Positions 32,264 through 41,294 of a stretch of DNA of 64,000 bases are shown in pieces; position 1 is the first letter of the stretch, and the number at the start of each line of letters is the position of its first letter. The notes below the pieces were generated by a model. It saw nothing but the letters and a program-made list of their open reading frames with translations. It was not told the DNA's origin and did not search any database. The translations under genes were made by a program, and so were the position numbers. Source of the DNA: a virus; IMG/VR virus record IMGVR_UViG_3300017728_000002, positions 1 to 64,000 of that record. One strand, written 5' to 3'.

Positions 32264-32445
32264 TGTATCCAGGCGCAGACCATTACGCTGAAAGTCAAGT
32301 TGCTCAATCTGCACGAGCCGTAGTAAAACTTGATTTGCCGGAAAAGTCATTTATGATTGGCCTCTTGGCAGACATTGAACAGGCCCAGGGAAGCTTGTCG
32401 TTGAAGGTTAATGAGATCAATTCACAGGATATCTTAAACCCGTAA
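32263..32445 (+). CDS. Hypothetical 60-aa protein
   Basis: ATG 32263 overlaps the previous stop (TGATG); in-frame starts at 32251 (TTG) and 32257 (ATG) are possible. Begins MYPGADHYAESQVAQSARAV. Function unknown. Confidence 0.5.
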   Translation: MYPGADHYAESQVAQSARAVVKLDLPEKSFMIGLLADIEQAQGSLSLKVNEINSQDILNP

Positions 32446-32466
32446 GGCTTTATACCTTATATTAAA

Positions 32467-32483
32467 GTGAGCTTAAAGCTCAC
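32467..32483 (+). promoter_or_regulatory. Hairpin abutting the phosphoesterase start codon
   Basis: GTGAGC-TTAAA-GCTCAC is a perfect inverted repeat ending one base before ATG 32484. On mRNA it would place the start at the foot of a stem and could lower or regulate translation. Confidence 0.5.
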
Positions 32484-33731
32484 ATGACACTAACAGATAT
32501 CATTAAGCGATACGTCGCTGATTGGCCAAACGACAGCAATCGCAAGTTGGCCAGTATGATTTTAGAATTAGAAGATTCAGTAGAACTGAAGCACCGAACT
32601 CTACGGCGCAAGATCTCTGAGTACAAAGCAGCCAGTACCAACCCTCAGCATCGCATGCACCATCAGGTGTCACGCACTGATTCAGGGGGTAAGCAAGAGT
32701 TGTCTTACCGAGGCTCTCGAAGCATAAGCAGCTTAGAAGAAGCAATTGAGTTCTTTGATGTAGATACCACTCAGTGGGAAGTTGCCAGTTGGACAGCCAA
32801 TAGCTGGGATACAGGCGACTCGACAAACTACCAAGTCAAGCTCAAGCTGACTCCGCGACAAACCCTGCACAGCACTACTGCGGAGGTTCTTCTAGAATCT
32901 TATCGCAAGAGTATTCAAGAGTTTCAACCGCGCATAGTCAAAGGCAGCGGAACCGGCGTTTTAGTTCTGGCAGACTTTCATATAGGCAGCAAAGTCCAAG
33001 GACTTAAGCTGACTGATGATTTTGGGTACGATGTAATCATTGACCGGTTGGACCAGGCGGCGAGGCAAATGAATAGACTTCAATACGAAGCCGTCGAGAT
33101 CGTAATGCTTGGGGATTTCATTGAAAGCTTTACCGGCTTGAACCATCCGAACAGCTGGCAAGAACTCGAGTACGGCGGCTATGGCTCCAATATCGTAATT
33201 CTGGCTTACAAGATCCTCCGGGACTTTATGGATAAGGTCCACAACCTCTCTGCGGTTAGCATAGTAAGCGGAAATCATGATCGAACAAGCATCAAGACCG
33301 ACCTCGATGCGAAAGGCGGCGTTGCTCAGCTTTTGTCTTTTATGCTGAAAGAGAGTAATCCGATGTTGGCTGTAGAGTGGGATCCGCTCATCCTCTCTAA
33401 ACAGATTGATGGTATTCAATACATCATGTCGCACAACCATCAGGGTATTACGAAAAACGATATGACTAAAGTCTTTTGGGAGCATGGGGTTCAGGGTAAT
33501 TACAATATGCTGCTAGGAGGGCATTGGCACAGTCGCCGGAGTAAAAAGCAATTCCGTACAGAAGACACCATCCACTGGGATCAAGCTAACTATCGAGCTT
33601 TGAGTGTAGCACCTCTCTTTACAGGAAATTTTTACAGCGAGTCTAACGGATGGTCAAGTTCTAGTGGTATAACAATTATTGAAAACAACGGCGCTGGAAA
33701 GCCCAATGTTTACGACATAACACTTACGTAA
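32484..33731 (+). CDS. Calcineurin-like metallophosphoesterase
   Basis: 415 aa. The first 150 residues are a helical, Lys/Ser-rich domain without known motif. The catalytic domain has the five family motifs: ADFHIG (Asp164, His166), GDFIE (Asp211), GNHD (Asn264, His265), MSHNHQ and GGHWH (His347, His349). These bind two metal ions to hydrolyse phosphoesters; nucleases of the Mre11/SbcD type belong here. It lies among structural genes, so it may act on DNA or nucleotides during assembly or ride in the virion. It overlaps the next gene (TAATG). Confidence 0.88.
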   Translation: MTLTDIIKRYVADWPNDSNRKLASMILELEDSVELKHRTLRRKISEYKAASTNPQHRMHHQVSRTDSGGKQELSYRGSRSISSLEEAIEFFDVDTTQWEVASWTANSWDTGDSTNYQVKLKLTPRQTLHSTTAEVLLESYRKSIQEFQPRIVKGSGTGVLVLADFHIGSKVQGLKLTDDFGYDVIIDRLDQAARQMNRLQYEAVEIVMLGDFIESFTGLNHPNSWQELEYGGYGSNIVILAYKILRDFMDKVHNLSAVSIVSGNHDRTSIKTDLDAKGGVAQLLSFMLKESNPMLAVEWDPLILSKQIDGIQYIMSHNHQGITKNDMTKVFWEHGVQGNYNMLLGGHWHSRRSKKQFRTEDTIHWDQANYRALSVAPLFTGNFYSESNGWSSSSGITIIENNGAGKPNVYDITLT

Positions 33732-34096
33732 TGGCTGCAGGCAAGTACAATATCCAAGCTGAAAAAAACGAAGCCCTGGTTATCCTTATGACTTATAAGG
33801 ATGATGCAGACCAGCCGTTAGACTTGACTGACACTGTTGTGTATTTGACTTTAAAAAGCAACACTGCAGATCCTCTAGGAGTGGTCACTACTGAAGCTTC
33901 TTTTAATCCTATGACGCTGTTGATTACAGACGCTCTAAACGGTGAGTTTAAGATTGACCTTAACAAGACTATTATAAACTCTATTCCTTTTAGTCAAGGA
34001 ATCTACTACATTGATTTAGAGGGAAGTGCGCCAACAAGTTTAAACACTCGACTGGTTGAAGGTAAGTTTCAAATCGTAGCCAATAGCTCGTACTAA
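33731..34096 (+). CDS. Small fibre-base protein (BppU-like N-terminal domain type)
   Basis: 121 aa. The layout KYNIQAEKNEALVILMTYKD, PLDLTDTVVYLTLK, then short strands to LVEGKFQIVAN is that of a small beta domain common at the base of phage fibres (a BppU-N-like pattern). Probably attaches the following fibre proteins to the tail. TAATG overlaps at both ends. Confidence 0.55.
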   Translation: MAAGKYNIQAEKNEALVILMTYKDDADQPLDLTDTVVYLTLKSNTADPLGVVTTEASFNPMTLLITDALNGEFKIDLNKTIINSIPFSQGIYYIDLEGSAPTSLNTRLVEGKFQIVANSSY

Positions 34097-36030
34097 TGTC
34101 TAGTCTAACCATTACTCAACTTAGTCCAGCACCTAACGCTGTTGTGGTGCAAGGAGTCATCACAAACAATACCGTGGTGATCAACCCTTTGTCTGTCACC
34201 AATTACCTAGAGGCCATTCCTGGTCCTGTTGGTGCTGAAGGGCCACAAGGTGTTCAAGGTCCAATAGGCAATACAGGTCCTGCAGGTCCTACATACACGG
34301 TGTCTTGTGTAGATGGAGACAATTTAGATGAAGAGAAAATCCGTTTGACCGCAAGCACTGGTGATACTGATGACGTGGTTTTAGAGGCTGGGACAGGTTT
34401 GAGTATTGCTCGTAATTCAGACAAGATTACGTTGACTCTAGATACGTCATCAGGACTAAATGTGACAGGAGACATTGTGGTTTCAGGAACTGTTGACGGA
34501 GTTAATGTTGCTACAGATGTTGCTGCCAACACCGCTAAAGTGAGTGCGGACGGCTTGGTCACTACGCACAATGATGTCAGCGATGCAGGCAGTGGAGCCA
34601 TTATTACAGACCTTGAGCGTACCAAGTTGAATGGCGTTGAGGCCGCAGCTACTGCAGACCAGACGGGAGCTGAGATTAAGACTTCTTACGAGGCAGAGAC
34701 AAAAGCTTTTACGGACGCTCAGTTCGACAAGCTTGCTGGGGTTGCAGACAACGCGACAGCGAACCAAACGGACGCCCACTTGCTGGCACGTGTTAACCAC
34801 ACCGGAACACAACTTGCTTCAACGATCAGTGACTTTGACTCTGCAGTTGCTGCCAACACAGATGTTGCGGCAAATACTGCAAAGACAGGCATAAGCTCAG
34901 GACAAGCAAGCGAGATTACAGCGAACACAGCTAAGGTTACTTTCCCAGGATTTGGAACAACGTCGGGTACGGCGTTAGAGGGAGATACATCACTGTTTAG
35001 TGGTGCATACGCAGACCTAACAGGAAAACCGTCGTTGTTTGACGGGTCGTATGCAAGCCTGACCTCAGTTCCTAGCACATTTAATCCTGCCGCTCATAGC
35101 CACGCAATATCTGAAATCACATCTCTGCAAACCACTCTTAATGGCCTTATACCTTATTCAGGGGCTTCTTCAAATGTTAACTTAAATTCTAAGACGCTAA
35201 CTGGGGTAAGCAGCATTACTTCAAGTTCGGCTCTTTTTGGAGCATCTCCTGCCAGCCTTAGGGCCTTTAATATTAAGGGAACGGGTCTAGACGGAAGACT
35301 GTCACTACAAGGTGGTTCTGGTGATTTTCCAGGCCTAGAGATGACAACAAACGGCAATGCTTCCAGGGTGTTGCTTAGGATGGCTGAAATTGGAACTGAC
35401 GGCACGTCCTTACAAATCTTTACGGAGCCAGAGGGAGGGGGTATAGCAAAACACTTAGAGGTTGACGACGATGGTACGCTATATGTTTTTCCATCAGGAA
35501 CCGCAGCAGCCACGGCAGGTGATGCAGGTTTTAAGAATAACTCAGGAACTATGCAGTTCAAGAACTCTAGCGGGTCTTGGACAGACATTCCTTCTAGTGG
35601 TGGGTCTACTAACGAACTAGACGGTCAGTCAATAGAAATTATCACTAGGAGCAGTGCTTATGCCAACAACACTTGGGAAGGCGAGGTCGTGAAATTTGGA
35701 AGTGACACTTTAGTTCAGAACAAATTTTACGTTCATACTTCTTCTGGCTGGGTCACTGCTGACGCAGATGTCGAAGCTAACACCAAAGGTTTGTTTGGCA
35801 TTGCATTGGGGACTTCGTCAGCTACTGATGGCCTTCTTGTCAAAGGCATACACTCAAGCAACGCTCATGCATTTTCAGCTGGAGACACATTGTATGTAGG
35901 AACAACAGAAGGTACTGTAACGACTACCGTTCCTTCAACTCCTGGTGAATATGTAAGAGTTGTAGGTTACGTCTTGTCTAGCTCTTACATCTACATAAAC
36001 CCGTCACCTGACTATATCGAGATTGCTTAA
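34096..36030 (+). CDS. Tail fibre with collagen-like repeat and trimeric stalk motifs
   Basis: 644 aa. A collagen-like Gly-X-Y stretch (about residues 42-65) follows a short N-terminal domain. Then come repeats with NHTGTQ and TISDFD, typical of trimeric phage fibres, Ala/Asn/Thr-rich shaft repeats (DVAANTAKV and variants), and a C-terminal globular domain with a GDTLYVGTTEG...VRVVGYV pattern. Binds host surface or carries the next protein. TAATG overlap with the next gene. Confidence 0.8.
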   Translation: MSSLTITQLSPAPNAVVVQGVITNNTVVINPLSVTNYLEAIPGPVGAEGPQGVQGPIGNTGPAGPTYTVSCVDGDNLDEEKIRLTASTGDTDDVVLEAGTGLSIARNSDKITLTLDTSSGLNVTGDIVVSGTVDGVNVATDVAANTAKVSADGLVTTHNDVSDAGSGAIITDLERTKLNGVEAAATADQTGAEIKTSYEAETKAFTDAQFDKLAGVADNATANQTDAHLLARVNHTGTQLASTISDFDSAVAANTDVAANTAKTGISSGQASEITANTAKVTFPGFGTTSGTALEGDTSLFSGAYADLTGKPSLFDGSYASLTSVPSTFNPAAHSHAISEITSLQTTLNGLIPYSGASSNVNLNSKTLTGVSSITSSSALFGASPASLRAFNIKGTGLDGRLSLQGGSGDFPGLEMTTNGNASRVLLRMAEIGTDGTSLQIFTEPEGGGIAKHLEVDDDGTLYVFPSGTAAATAGDAGFKNNSGTMQFKNSSGSWTDIPSSGGSTNELDGQSIEIITRSSAYANNTWEGEVVKFGSDTLVQNKFYVHTSSGWVTADADVEANTKGLFGIALGTSSATDGLLVKGIHSSNAHAFSAGDTLYVGTTEGTVTTTVPSTPGEYVRVVGYVLSSSYIYINPSPDYIEIA

Positions 36031-38561
36031 TGGCTGATATAAGCAAAGTAAACGGGGTTGCTTTTTCTTCGATAGGGGGTATGAATGGCGTTGCTAAAGC
36101 AAGCATAGCAAGCCTTAATGGTCTTTCCGCTCCTTCAAGTACGGTTGCGCCTGTTGTTTTCTATGACGCAAAAAATGCTTCAAGCTACGGGGGATCAGGA
36201 ACGACATGGTCTGATTTGAAGTCGGGAGGTTATGATATGACTCTGACCAACGGACCCGTTTTCACTTCGGGCACTCCAGATCACTTTGATTTTGATGGTG
36301 TCAATGACATAGCTGTAAACAACAGCAACGGGCCGCAGATATTTGGGGCATCCAGTGCATACAGCTTCGAGGCTTGGGTAAGGTTGGATGGGTTGTTAAG
36401 CGCGTCAAGTACCACACCGATCTATTCTATCGCAAGTAAGTCGTCTAATAGCAACGCGCTTCCAGGTTGGAAGTGGACGCTTAGAAGCGGTTATTTTAAT
36501 GGCATGATGTTGCGGCTCGGAGAATCGGGTGCTACTGTTGACATAACACCAAGCAGTTCAGACTTTCTAACCGCTATAAACGACACAACGGACTTTCACC
36601 AAGTGGTCATTACAGTTGATGAGTCTACTGCTACTGCTTTTGTCTATGCTGACGGTACTCAATACTCTACGACTGTCATTAGTTATAGCGGCGGGACTTT
36701 AGGTCAGAACCGAAACAACACGAACAAATTGTGTTTAGCGCGTTATGCCGACGCAAGCTCGTCGTTTGAGTTTAATGGAGACATCAGCGAAGTTGCCATC
36801 TATGACAAGGTGCTTAGTCAAGCTGAAGTGACCGCGCTGTACAACGCAAAAGCAGCGAGCTTCGGAATATCTGTTTCCTCTTTTTCAGGTATTCTAGACA
36901 CTTACACGGGTTCGGCGGCGGCTTACTCTACGCGGCGCCTTGCAATCGCTACCACAATACTCATGCGTGTTCGCAGGGACAGCGACGATGCAGAATTAGA
37001 CATTGGCTTTGACTCAAACGGAGACCTAGATTCTTCAGCTATCGCCACCTTCGCAGGCAGTGCAAACGCTTTTGTGGTCACTTGGACGGACCAATCTGGA
37101 AACAGCAACAACGCTACGCAAAGCACGTCAGGCAGTCAGCCCAAGATTTATGACGGGTCGGCTGTGATTACAGAGAACGGCAAGCCAGCTTTAGACTTTG
37201 ATGGTACTATGGGTTTCGCAGTAAATCTGACTGCAACCTTTACCAACATAGGTATTTGGTCAGTGCATGCGGGAACAGACGGGGGAATGTTCGGAAGCTA
37301 TCCAGGTTCCTTTCCACGTCATTTTGTATCTCATGCCATGCAAAGTGGTTTTTACCGCAGCCGAATAAGAAATACAGCAAAGGCTATGCGAACCGTAGAC
37401 GTAGGCACAACAATTGACACGCAAGTATTACAGCATCTACACTATGACCGAACAAATTTAGGCGTAAGTATTGACGGTGGAACCTTGCAAACTATTACCG
37501 CAACAGTTGGGGATATTGCGACTTCAAGCAATGGTTTTAGGGTAGGTGGAAGTCCTAATGCATTTAGTCTAAATGGAAGCCTGCAAGAGCTTTTAGTTTG
37601 GAACGCTGACCAATCCAGCAACCGCAGCGCGATAGAAGGTAACATCAACGCTCACTATCAAATCGGAAACTTCGGTACGCCTACGTCTGGATTGCTTGCT
37701 ACCTACACAGGGGCTGCCGTAGCATACTCCGTGAGACAGTTAGCAAACACTGCTACTAAATCTATGCGTATTGTAGTAGATAGCGCATCCTCAGTAGGTA
37801 CTGTAAATTCTAGTGATCCACAATACGACATTGGGTTTGACGCTAACGGAGACTTAGACACGGCTGCCATTGTAACTGCGTGTAACAACCCGTCAGGAAC
37901 TAACTATGATGCTTACGTAGTAAAATGGTATGATCAAGCTAGCGTAGGCGGGACAAACGATGCGGCAAACTCAGGTTACACTACCCTGCCTAAAATAGCA
38001 GAGGCGGGAGTAGTAATTACTGAAAATGGAGAGCCCGCTATTGAATTTGGGGAAGGAGGTAACGCTAAGATTCTAGAGTTTGATGCTAACATGGCCGTTA
38101 GCCTTTATTACTCTGTTTTTGCCGTGAGGAAAGGCACGACTGCAAATGGTCAAATGTTTTTAGCCACTCAGGATGATAACAGATACTGGGCCGACCTTGG
38201 ATTAAGCGGGAACGACAAGCACCTTATGGATGGCTTTAATGGAGACAACGGAGACTACACTAACGAGTGGGCTCGGTATCGAAAAAATGGCTCTGCTGCT
38301 TTTTCAGGAATTACCACTCGATCAACGTATAAAAGCACATTCTATAACAACAATCAGTTGTTGATGTCATTTCTTACGGAGGGGACTGCTTTAAATAGGT
38401 CGGCAGTAACCGAGTTTTGTATTGGTGCATACCAAGGATTAATCCTTCCATTCCAAGGTACTTGTCAAGAGTTTATAATGTGGCAAGATTCTAGTAGCAA
38501 TCAGAGTAGTAACGCTTCGTCTATTGAAAGCAATATGACGACCCACTTTTCAATTTCATAA
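36030..38561 (+). CDS. Receptor-binding tail protein with LamG and arabinofuranosidase-like modules
   Basis: 843 aa. Residues about 45-270 form a LamG/concanavalin-like lectin domain (FDFDGVNDIAV, YSFEAWVRL). Two further modules (about 285-550 and 555-843) each start with a YTGSAAAYSTRRL or YTGAAVAYSVRQL motif and contain WTDQSGNSNNATQ or WYDQAS..NDAAN followed by another lectin-like half; this pattern resembles the catalytic part of fungal arabinofuranosidase B. The two modules are a tandem duplication. Likely a polysaccharide-binding or -cutting receptor protein. Confidence 0.75.
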   Translation: MADISKVNGVAFSSIGGMNGVAKASIASLNGLSAPSSTVAPVVFYDAKNASSYGGSGTTWSDLKSGGYDMTLTNGPVFTSGTPDHFDFDGVNDIAVNNSNGPQIFGASSAYSFEAWVRLDGLLSASSTTPIYSIASKSSNSNALPGWKWTLRSGYFNGMMLRLGESGATVDITPSSSDFLTAINDTTDFHQVVITVDESTATAFVYADGTQYSTTVISYSGGTLGQNRNNTNKLCLARYADASSSFEFNGDISEVAIYDKVLSQAEVTALYNAKAASFGISVSSFSGILDTYTGSAAAYSTRRLAIATTILMRVRRDSDDAELDIGFDSNGDLDSSAIATFAGSANAFVVTWTDQSGNSNNATQSTSGSQPKIYDGSAVITENGKPALDFDGTMGFAVNLTATFTNIGIWSVHAGTDGGMFGSYPGSFPRHFVSHAMQSGFYRSRIRNTAKAMRTVDVGTTIDTQVLQHLHYDRTNLGVSIDGGTLQTITATVGDIATSSNGFRVGGSPNAFSLNGSLQELLVWNADQSSNRSAIEGNINAHYQIGNFGTPTSGLLATYTGAAVAYSVRQLANTATKSMRIVVDSASSVGTVNSSDPQYDIGFDANGDLDTAAIVTACNNPSGTNYDAYVVKWYDQASVGGTNDAANSGYTTLPKIAEAGVVITENGEPAIEFGEGGNAKILEFDANMAVSLYYSVFAVRKGTTANGQMFLATQDDNRYWADLGLSGNDKHLMDGFNGDNGDYTNEWARYRKNGSAAFSGITTRSTYKSTFYNNNQLLMSFLTEGTALNRSAVTEFCIGAYQGLILPFQGTCQEFIMWQDSSSNQSSNASSIESNMTTHFSIS

Positions 38562-38986
38562 TGGCAAAAATTTATCTGCCTGTACAAGCTACAGAAGACA
38601 TGACCTCTGAAGAAAGGGCTATTGCAATCAACACTGAAGTGTATAGCCTTCGCAGACCTGATTCAATGAAGAATCCCGATGACGTTACGTTGATGTATTA
38701 CGGAACCATTACACACCCTGTAACAAATCAAGTGGCGCTGATTACCGATTCTGCAGATATGATTCGAATTCATCCTGAAGTAGACCTTACGGTTATGCTG
38801 TCACTAATGCCTGAGATTCCTCAAAATGAAAAGGACCAACTGTCGGCATACATTAACGCCAATCGTGGTGGGTCGGTTCCGTTTGGAACGTTTATCCCTA
38901 CAACTTCAGTGCAGTTGACAGAAGAAGAAGCTGATGCTGCGGGATGGATTCCTAGTCCAGACATGCTAAATCCTGAAAATTTTTAA
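38561..38986 (+). CDS. Hypothetical 141-aa protein, candidate fibre chaperone or accessory
   Basis: Coupled to the receptor-binding gene by TAATG. Alpha/beta; acidic C-terminus (VQLTEEEADAAGWIP). No known family. Its position just after the fibre gene is where fibre chaperones usually sit. Confidence 0.55.
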   Translation: MAKIYLPVQATEDMTSEERAIAINTEVYSLRRPDSMKNPDDVTLMYYGTITHPVTNQVALITDSADMIRIHPEVDLTVMLSLMPEIPQNEKDQLSAYINANRGGSVPFGTFIPTTSVQLTEEEADAAGWIPSPDMLNPENF

Positions 38987-38989
38987 GAT

Positions 38990-39247
38990 ATGCGGGGTCA
39001 AGACAATAGGAACTATGTCATTGTAGGGTCTGTAGACATTGGGCTCATAGACTTCAGTGAAGTCATGGAAGACCCTAACTACTTGAAGTACTCTCTTGAC
39101 GGCACTCGGTTTATCGTAAAGTACGATGGGTCAATGCCGTTCAGCATTTCCTACTTGCCCAGCGCTTCTTATGAGTTTACTCATAGTGAGATTTTATCTG
39201 AAATAGCGACTGACTTTTGGCAACCTGACATTGACCCTGTTGAGTAA
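38990..39247 (+). CDS. Hypothetical 85-aa protein
   Basis: Acidic, beta-rich start (NYVIVGSVDIGLIDFSEVME). Coupled to the next gene (TAATG at 39247). Function unknown. Confidence 0.55.
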   Translation: MRGQDNRNYVIVGSVDIGLIDFSEVMEDPNYLKYSLDGTRFIVKYDGSMPFSISYLPSASYEFTHSEILSEIATDFWQPDIDPVE

Positions 39248-39483
39248 TGAATAAAGTAACATCTACTGTTCATTACACTTGGTTAGGAACTGATCCTAAA
39301 AAGACTTACATTATTCTAAGTCTTTATGACTCTAGTAAAGTAGAAGCTCCAAAGCGTAAAACTGAAGAGCTAGTTAAGAAGTACAGCGCCCGGATAGCCG
39401 GATTTATTGCAGCCATGTATTTCACAAACAATGAGGCAGCCCAAGAATGGTTGCGCGCATTGGCATATCTACTTCAACCATGA
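39247..39483 (+). CDS. Hypothetical 78-aa protein
   Basis: Alpha/beta, basic middle (VEAPKRKTEELVKKYS) and a helical end with FIAAMYFTNNEAAQEWL. Coupled to the following gene by an ATGA overlap. Function unknown. Confidence 0.5.
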   Translation: MNKVTSTVHYTWLGTDPKKTYIILSLYDSSKVEAPKRKTEELVKKYSARIAGFIAAMYFTNNEAAQEWLRALAYLLQP

Positions 39484-39638
39484 ACATCATTAACGGGTGG
39501 AAAAACGCGAACAAGCAATCTGACAAGTTTCAAGTCAAGTTGCGTTTAGGCCGTGTCACGGTATATGACTTTTTCTATGACACCTCTGATCGCAAAGGGG
39601 GATTGACCTTTATGAACTTTTCAATGAAGTTGGGATGA
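39480..39638 (+). CDS. Hypothetical 52-aa protein
   Basis: ATG 39480 (MNIINGWKNANKQSDKF) in an ATGA overlap with the previous stop. Basic, beta-rich. Coupled to the next small membrane gene by another ATGA. Confidence 0.45.
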   Translation: MNIINGWKNANKQSDKFQVKLRLGRVTVYDFFYDTSDRKGGLTFMNFSMKLG

Positions 39639-39763
39639 AGCGTGTAGGACAAGAATTGCTCTACAATTTTATTCTGGGGTTTTGTGTCTGCAGTGCTGTA
39701 ATCAATGTAATGCCTACAGGCAACGCTGCTTTGTCTAACCCTGTTTCAACCCTTCAGTTATGA
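39635..39763 (+). CDS. 42-aa small membrane protein next to the holin
   Basis: Begins MKRVGQELLYNFILGFCVCS: basic start then one hydrophobic helix (about residues 9-27). ATGA overlaps on both sides tie it to the holin gene, so it may be a holin regulator or antiholin. Confidence 0.5.
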   Translation: MKRVGQELLYNFILGFCVCSAVINVMPTGNAALSNPVSTLQL

Positions 39764-40236
39764 CCGATAAAAAAGAGTGGTCAGAACGTCGCTTGGTAAA
39801 GTGGTTTTCTGACAACAAAGATGTTTTAGGCAAGTTTGCTACTGCTGCTTTGTCTGCTATTCCAGGAGGCGGTGCTGTTGCTAGCATTGCTTCAGAAGTG
39901 CTTGAAGCTAAAATTCTTTCTGACCAGAAGCATTATGAGTTAGAGAGTATGATGCTTAAGTACAAGACAGATGTAGAACGAAACACTACTCTGCGGTGGC
40001 AAAGCGACAACATGACTTCAGAGCGCTTGACCAAATTGGTTCGTCCGCTTAGTCTGCTTACGCTGTTAGGTACAATTGTGTTATTCACCTTTCTTGATGG
40101 ATGGACCTCGTGGGGATTTGATGTACCACAGTCATATACGGATATGATTCAATCTCTTGCACTGCTGGCCTTTGGTGCATACTTCGGGGGTCGGACAGTA
40201 GAAAAAATTCAAGACTTGCGCAATGCCAACTCTTAA
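39760..40236 (+). CDS. Holin of the 3TM type
   Basis: 158 aa. An N-terminal amphipathic part and a Gly/Ala-rich hydrophobic helix (ATAALSAIPGGGAVASIASE), then the family pattern RWQSDNMTSERLTKLVRPL, a membrane helix (LLTLLGTIVLFTFLDGW) and a final membrane helix (LALLAFGAYFGGRTVEK). This arrangement matches the 3TM holins found in GTAs and Bacteroidota phages. It would permeabilise the inner membrane for the amidase encoded in the left arm. Confidence 0.75.
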   Translation: MTDKKEWSERRLVKWFSDNKDVLGKFATAALSAIPGGGAVASIASEVLEAKILSDQKHYELESMMLKYKTDVERNTTLRWQSDNMTSERLTKLVRPLSLLTLLGTIVLFTFLDGWTSWGFDVPQSYTDMIQSLALLAFGAYFGGRTVEKIQDLRNANS

Positions 40237-40855
40237 CCAGATCGCATACAACATCGCAGGCGCTGCAGACAAGAACACAGACACTGTGTTTATCAATCGC
40301 TTGAAGTTTCAAATTGAATACTTCCGGGCGTTGTTCTTGCGTCGGGATGCTCAGTCTAACATGAGCATTCCAGATGCTGTCATTCAAACGCGCATCATCG
40401 ATATGGAATGGGTTCCTGCAGTAGAAGCTTGTGGAGTAAGCCTCCCGTGTAAGATTCTTAAAAGCAAGGAAAAGCTGTGTGCTCCGATCAATCTAAAAGG
40501 GCAGACTGGGTTTGTCTATGTCGGAGCTGTAGGAGGCAGTTTAAGCTATCAATACGTTACTCCCGAACAGGTTGTGTATGCATTGAGCTCTAAGTGGACT
40601 GCAGGTCAGCCTAAGTACTTCTTTAAGGACAGGTACCTCTACGTAACGGAAGGAGCTCCCATGTGCCTTGAAGTACGCATGGCGTGTGAATCTCCTGCCA
40701 CCGGCGGCGAAGAAGGTGTCGATGGGTTAGGCTGTTTAGATCACGACGCTGAGTACCCAATCTCTATGGACATGGTTCAGCGGATTACAGAAGCCATCCT
40801 AGGACAACTTCAAGCAGACTCTCTACAAGACAATGGGCAAATTGAAATTGAATGA
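40223..40855 (+). CDS. Connector/ring-type structural protein candidate
   Basis: 210 aa starting MPTLNQIAYNIAG. A helical N-terminus (INRLKFQIEYFRALFLRRD) precedes a beta domain with three Cys and a helical end (MVQRITEAILGQLQ). This helix-then-beta layout and the position before the muzzle-like gene resemble the ring proteins of crAss-like virions. Overlaps the genes on both sides. Confidence 0.5.
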   Translation: MPTLNQIAYNIAGAADKNTDTVFINRLKFQIEYFRALFLRRDAQSNMSIPDAVIQTRIIDMEWVPAVEACGVSLPCKILKSKEKLCAPINLKGQTGFVYVGAVGGSLSYQYVTPEQVVYALSSKWTAGQPKYFFKDRYLYVTEGAPMCLEVRMACESPATGGEEGVDGLGCLDHDAEYPISMDMVQRITEAILGQLQADSLQDNGQIEIE

Positions 40856-41294
40856 ACAACGTTATGGTGCAAAGGACATGTACCAGGCGTTTGTAAAGAA
40901 GAACCCAGACACAGACATTACTTACCCTTTGTATCGAACGATACTAGAGAAGTTCAATGTCAAAGTAGCCGACCGCATCTTAGATGGAGAGGTGTTTAAC
41001 CTCGGTCATAGGCTTGGCATCATCTTCATTAAGAAGATTCGTAGAGCGCCTAAAAGCAAGGTGATCAATTGGAACGAGACTCACTTGATGTGGGAAGAGC
41101 AAGGAGAGAAGAAAGGCTTTGTCTACTATACAGATGATTTCTACTTCCGGTGGAATTGGGAGAAGCGTAAGGCTCAAGTCAAGAACAAGTCAGTGTACAA
41201 GTTTCAGCCTACAGGAGGGAAGATTGGATTGAAGAAAAAATTGGTGGAACGCTTAAGAAGCAACCCGTTTGCCGCAACCAACTACGCGTCATGA
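40833..41294 (+). CDS. Conserved phage structural-region protein (153 aa)
   Basis: Basic protein with the pattern YRTILEKFNVKVADRILDGE, FNLGHRLGIIFIKKI, INWNETHLMWEE, FYFRWNWEKRKAQVKN and a basic tail. I recall similar proteins in several large phages and crAss-like genomes, function unknown. Overlaps by 23 bp the preceding and by 4 bp the following gene. Confidence 0.65.
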   Translation: MGKLKLNEQRYGAKDMYQAFVKKNPDTDITYPLYRTILEKFNVKVADRILDGEVFNLGHRLGIIFIKKIRRAPKSKVINWNETHLMWEEQGEKKGFVYYTDDFYFRWNWEKRKAQVKNKSVYKFQPTGGKIGLKKKLVERLRSNPFAATNYAS

